Shown piece after piece: positions 12,975 to 12,993 of a stretch of DNA of 12,993 nucleotides (its first letter is position 1; each line of letters begins with the position of its first letter). Source of the stretch: JBOGED01 sp050743625 (lineage in GTDB: Bacteria; Actinomycetota; Nitriliruptoria; Euzebyales; Egibacteraceae); the NCBI GenBank assembly GCA_050743625.1, contig JBOGED010000181.1, positions 1-12,993 of the forward strand. The letters are read 5' to 3'. Made by a program: the position numbers and the translations under genes. The notes beneath the pieces are model-generated. The model ran no database searches and was not told where the DNA came from. It saw only the letters and a program-made list of their open reading frames with translations.

Positions 12975-12993
12975 CCACTCATTGGGGTTGCGC

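Noticed and set aside
12592..12978. Minus-strand frame starting inside the terminal repeat (MAARIIALCQELW...)
   Set aside because: Its start resembles the N-terminus of some DNA-binding proteins, but after the repeat it runs out of frame through the SnoaL-like gene as an Arg-rich shadow; it cannot be a transposase.
1..12993. CRISPR array, tRNA or rRNA genes
   Set aside because: No regularly spaced direct repeats, cloverleaf-like stretches or rRNA-like sequence were seen; the only long repeat is the terminal inverted pair.

Overview
The window is high-GC bacterial DNA, most likely from an actinomycete-type organism (Actinomycetota). This rests on strong GC bias at third codon positions, frequent GTG starts, a PdtaR-type ANTAR response regulator, a LuxR-type AAA regulator remnant, a BBE-type FAD oxidoreductase and a SnoaL-like protein. 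The class cannot be fixed from this sequence alone.

Layout. (1) 1-1504, minus strand: a decayed LuxR/MalT-type ATPase regulator with an internal frameshift. It is cut off at its 3' side where a repeat begins. (2) 1731-3143, minus: an intact FAD-dependent oxidoreductase. (3) 3325-5005, minus: a compact two-gene module with visibly lower GC than the rest. It encodes a cytosolic TIR-domain protein and, 16 nt downstream, a three-TM membrane protein with an N-terminal PH-like domain and a C-terminal Ig-like domain. (4) 5006-5382: a gene-poor junction with a 7-bp operator-like inverted repeat, a strong GC-rich hairpin and a short coding remnant. (5) 5383-12441, plus: a dense amino-acid uptake cluster. 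It holds an ANTAR response regulator, a fused amino-acid-binding/permease protein, and a complete LIV-I set livJ-livH-livM-livG-livF with overlapping or closely spaced genes. (6) 12506-12881, minus: a frameshifted SnoaL-like gene, convergent with livF.

The first 35 bases recur perfectly in inverted orientation at 12940-12974. The sequence therefore reads outward into the same repeat at both ends. This is what is expected when a segment is bounded by two copies of an insertion element, or when an assembly breaks at one. No transposase is visible.

How the genes work together. The ANTAR protein has an intact receiver and an RNA-binding ANTAR domain, and it sits 6 nt before the first transporter gene, so antitermination control of amino-acid uptake is a reasonable inference. 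The fused binding protein/permease should import a polar amino acid but has no cognate ATPase here. LivJHMGF should import branched-chain amino acids or related amides. The TIR/membrane pair looks like an independent acquired module, possibly immune or signalling.

The points most worth a second look are: the binding domain of the fused transporter, which appears circularly permuted; the TIR plus PH-like/Ig-like membrane pair; the probable ATT start codon of livH; and the terminal inverted repeat.
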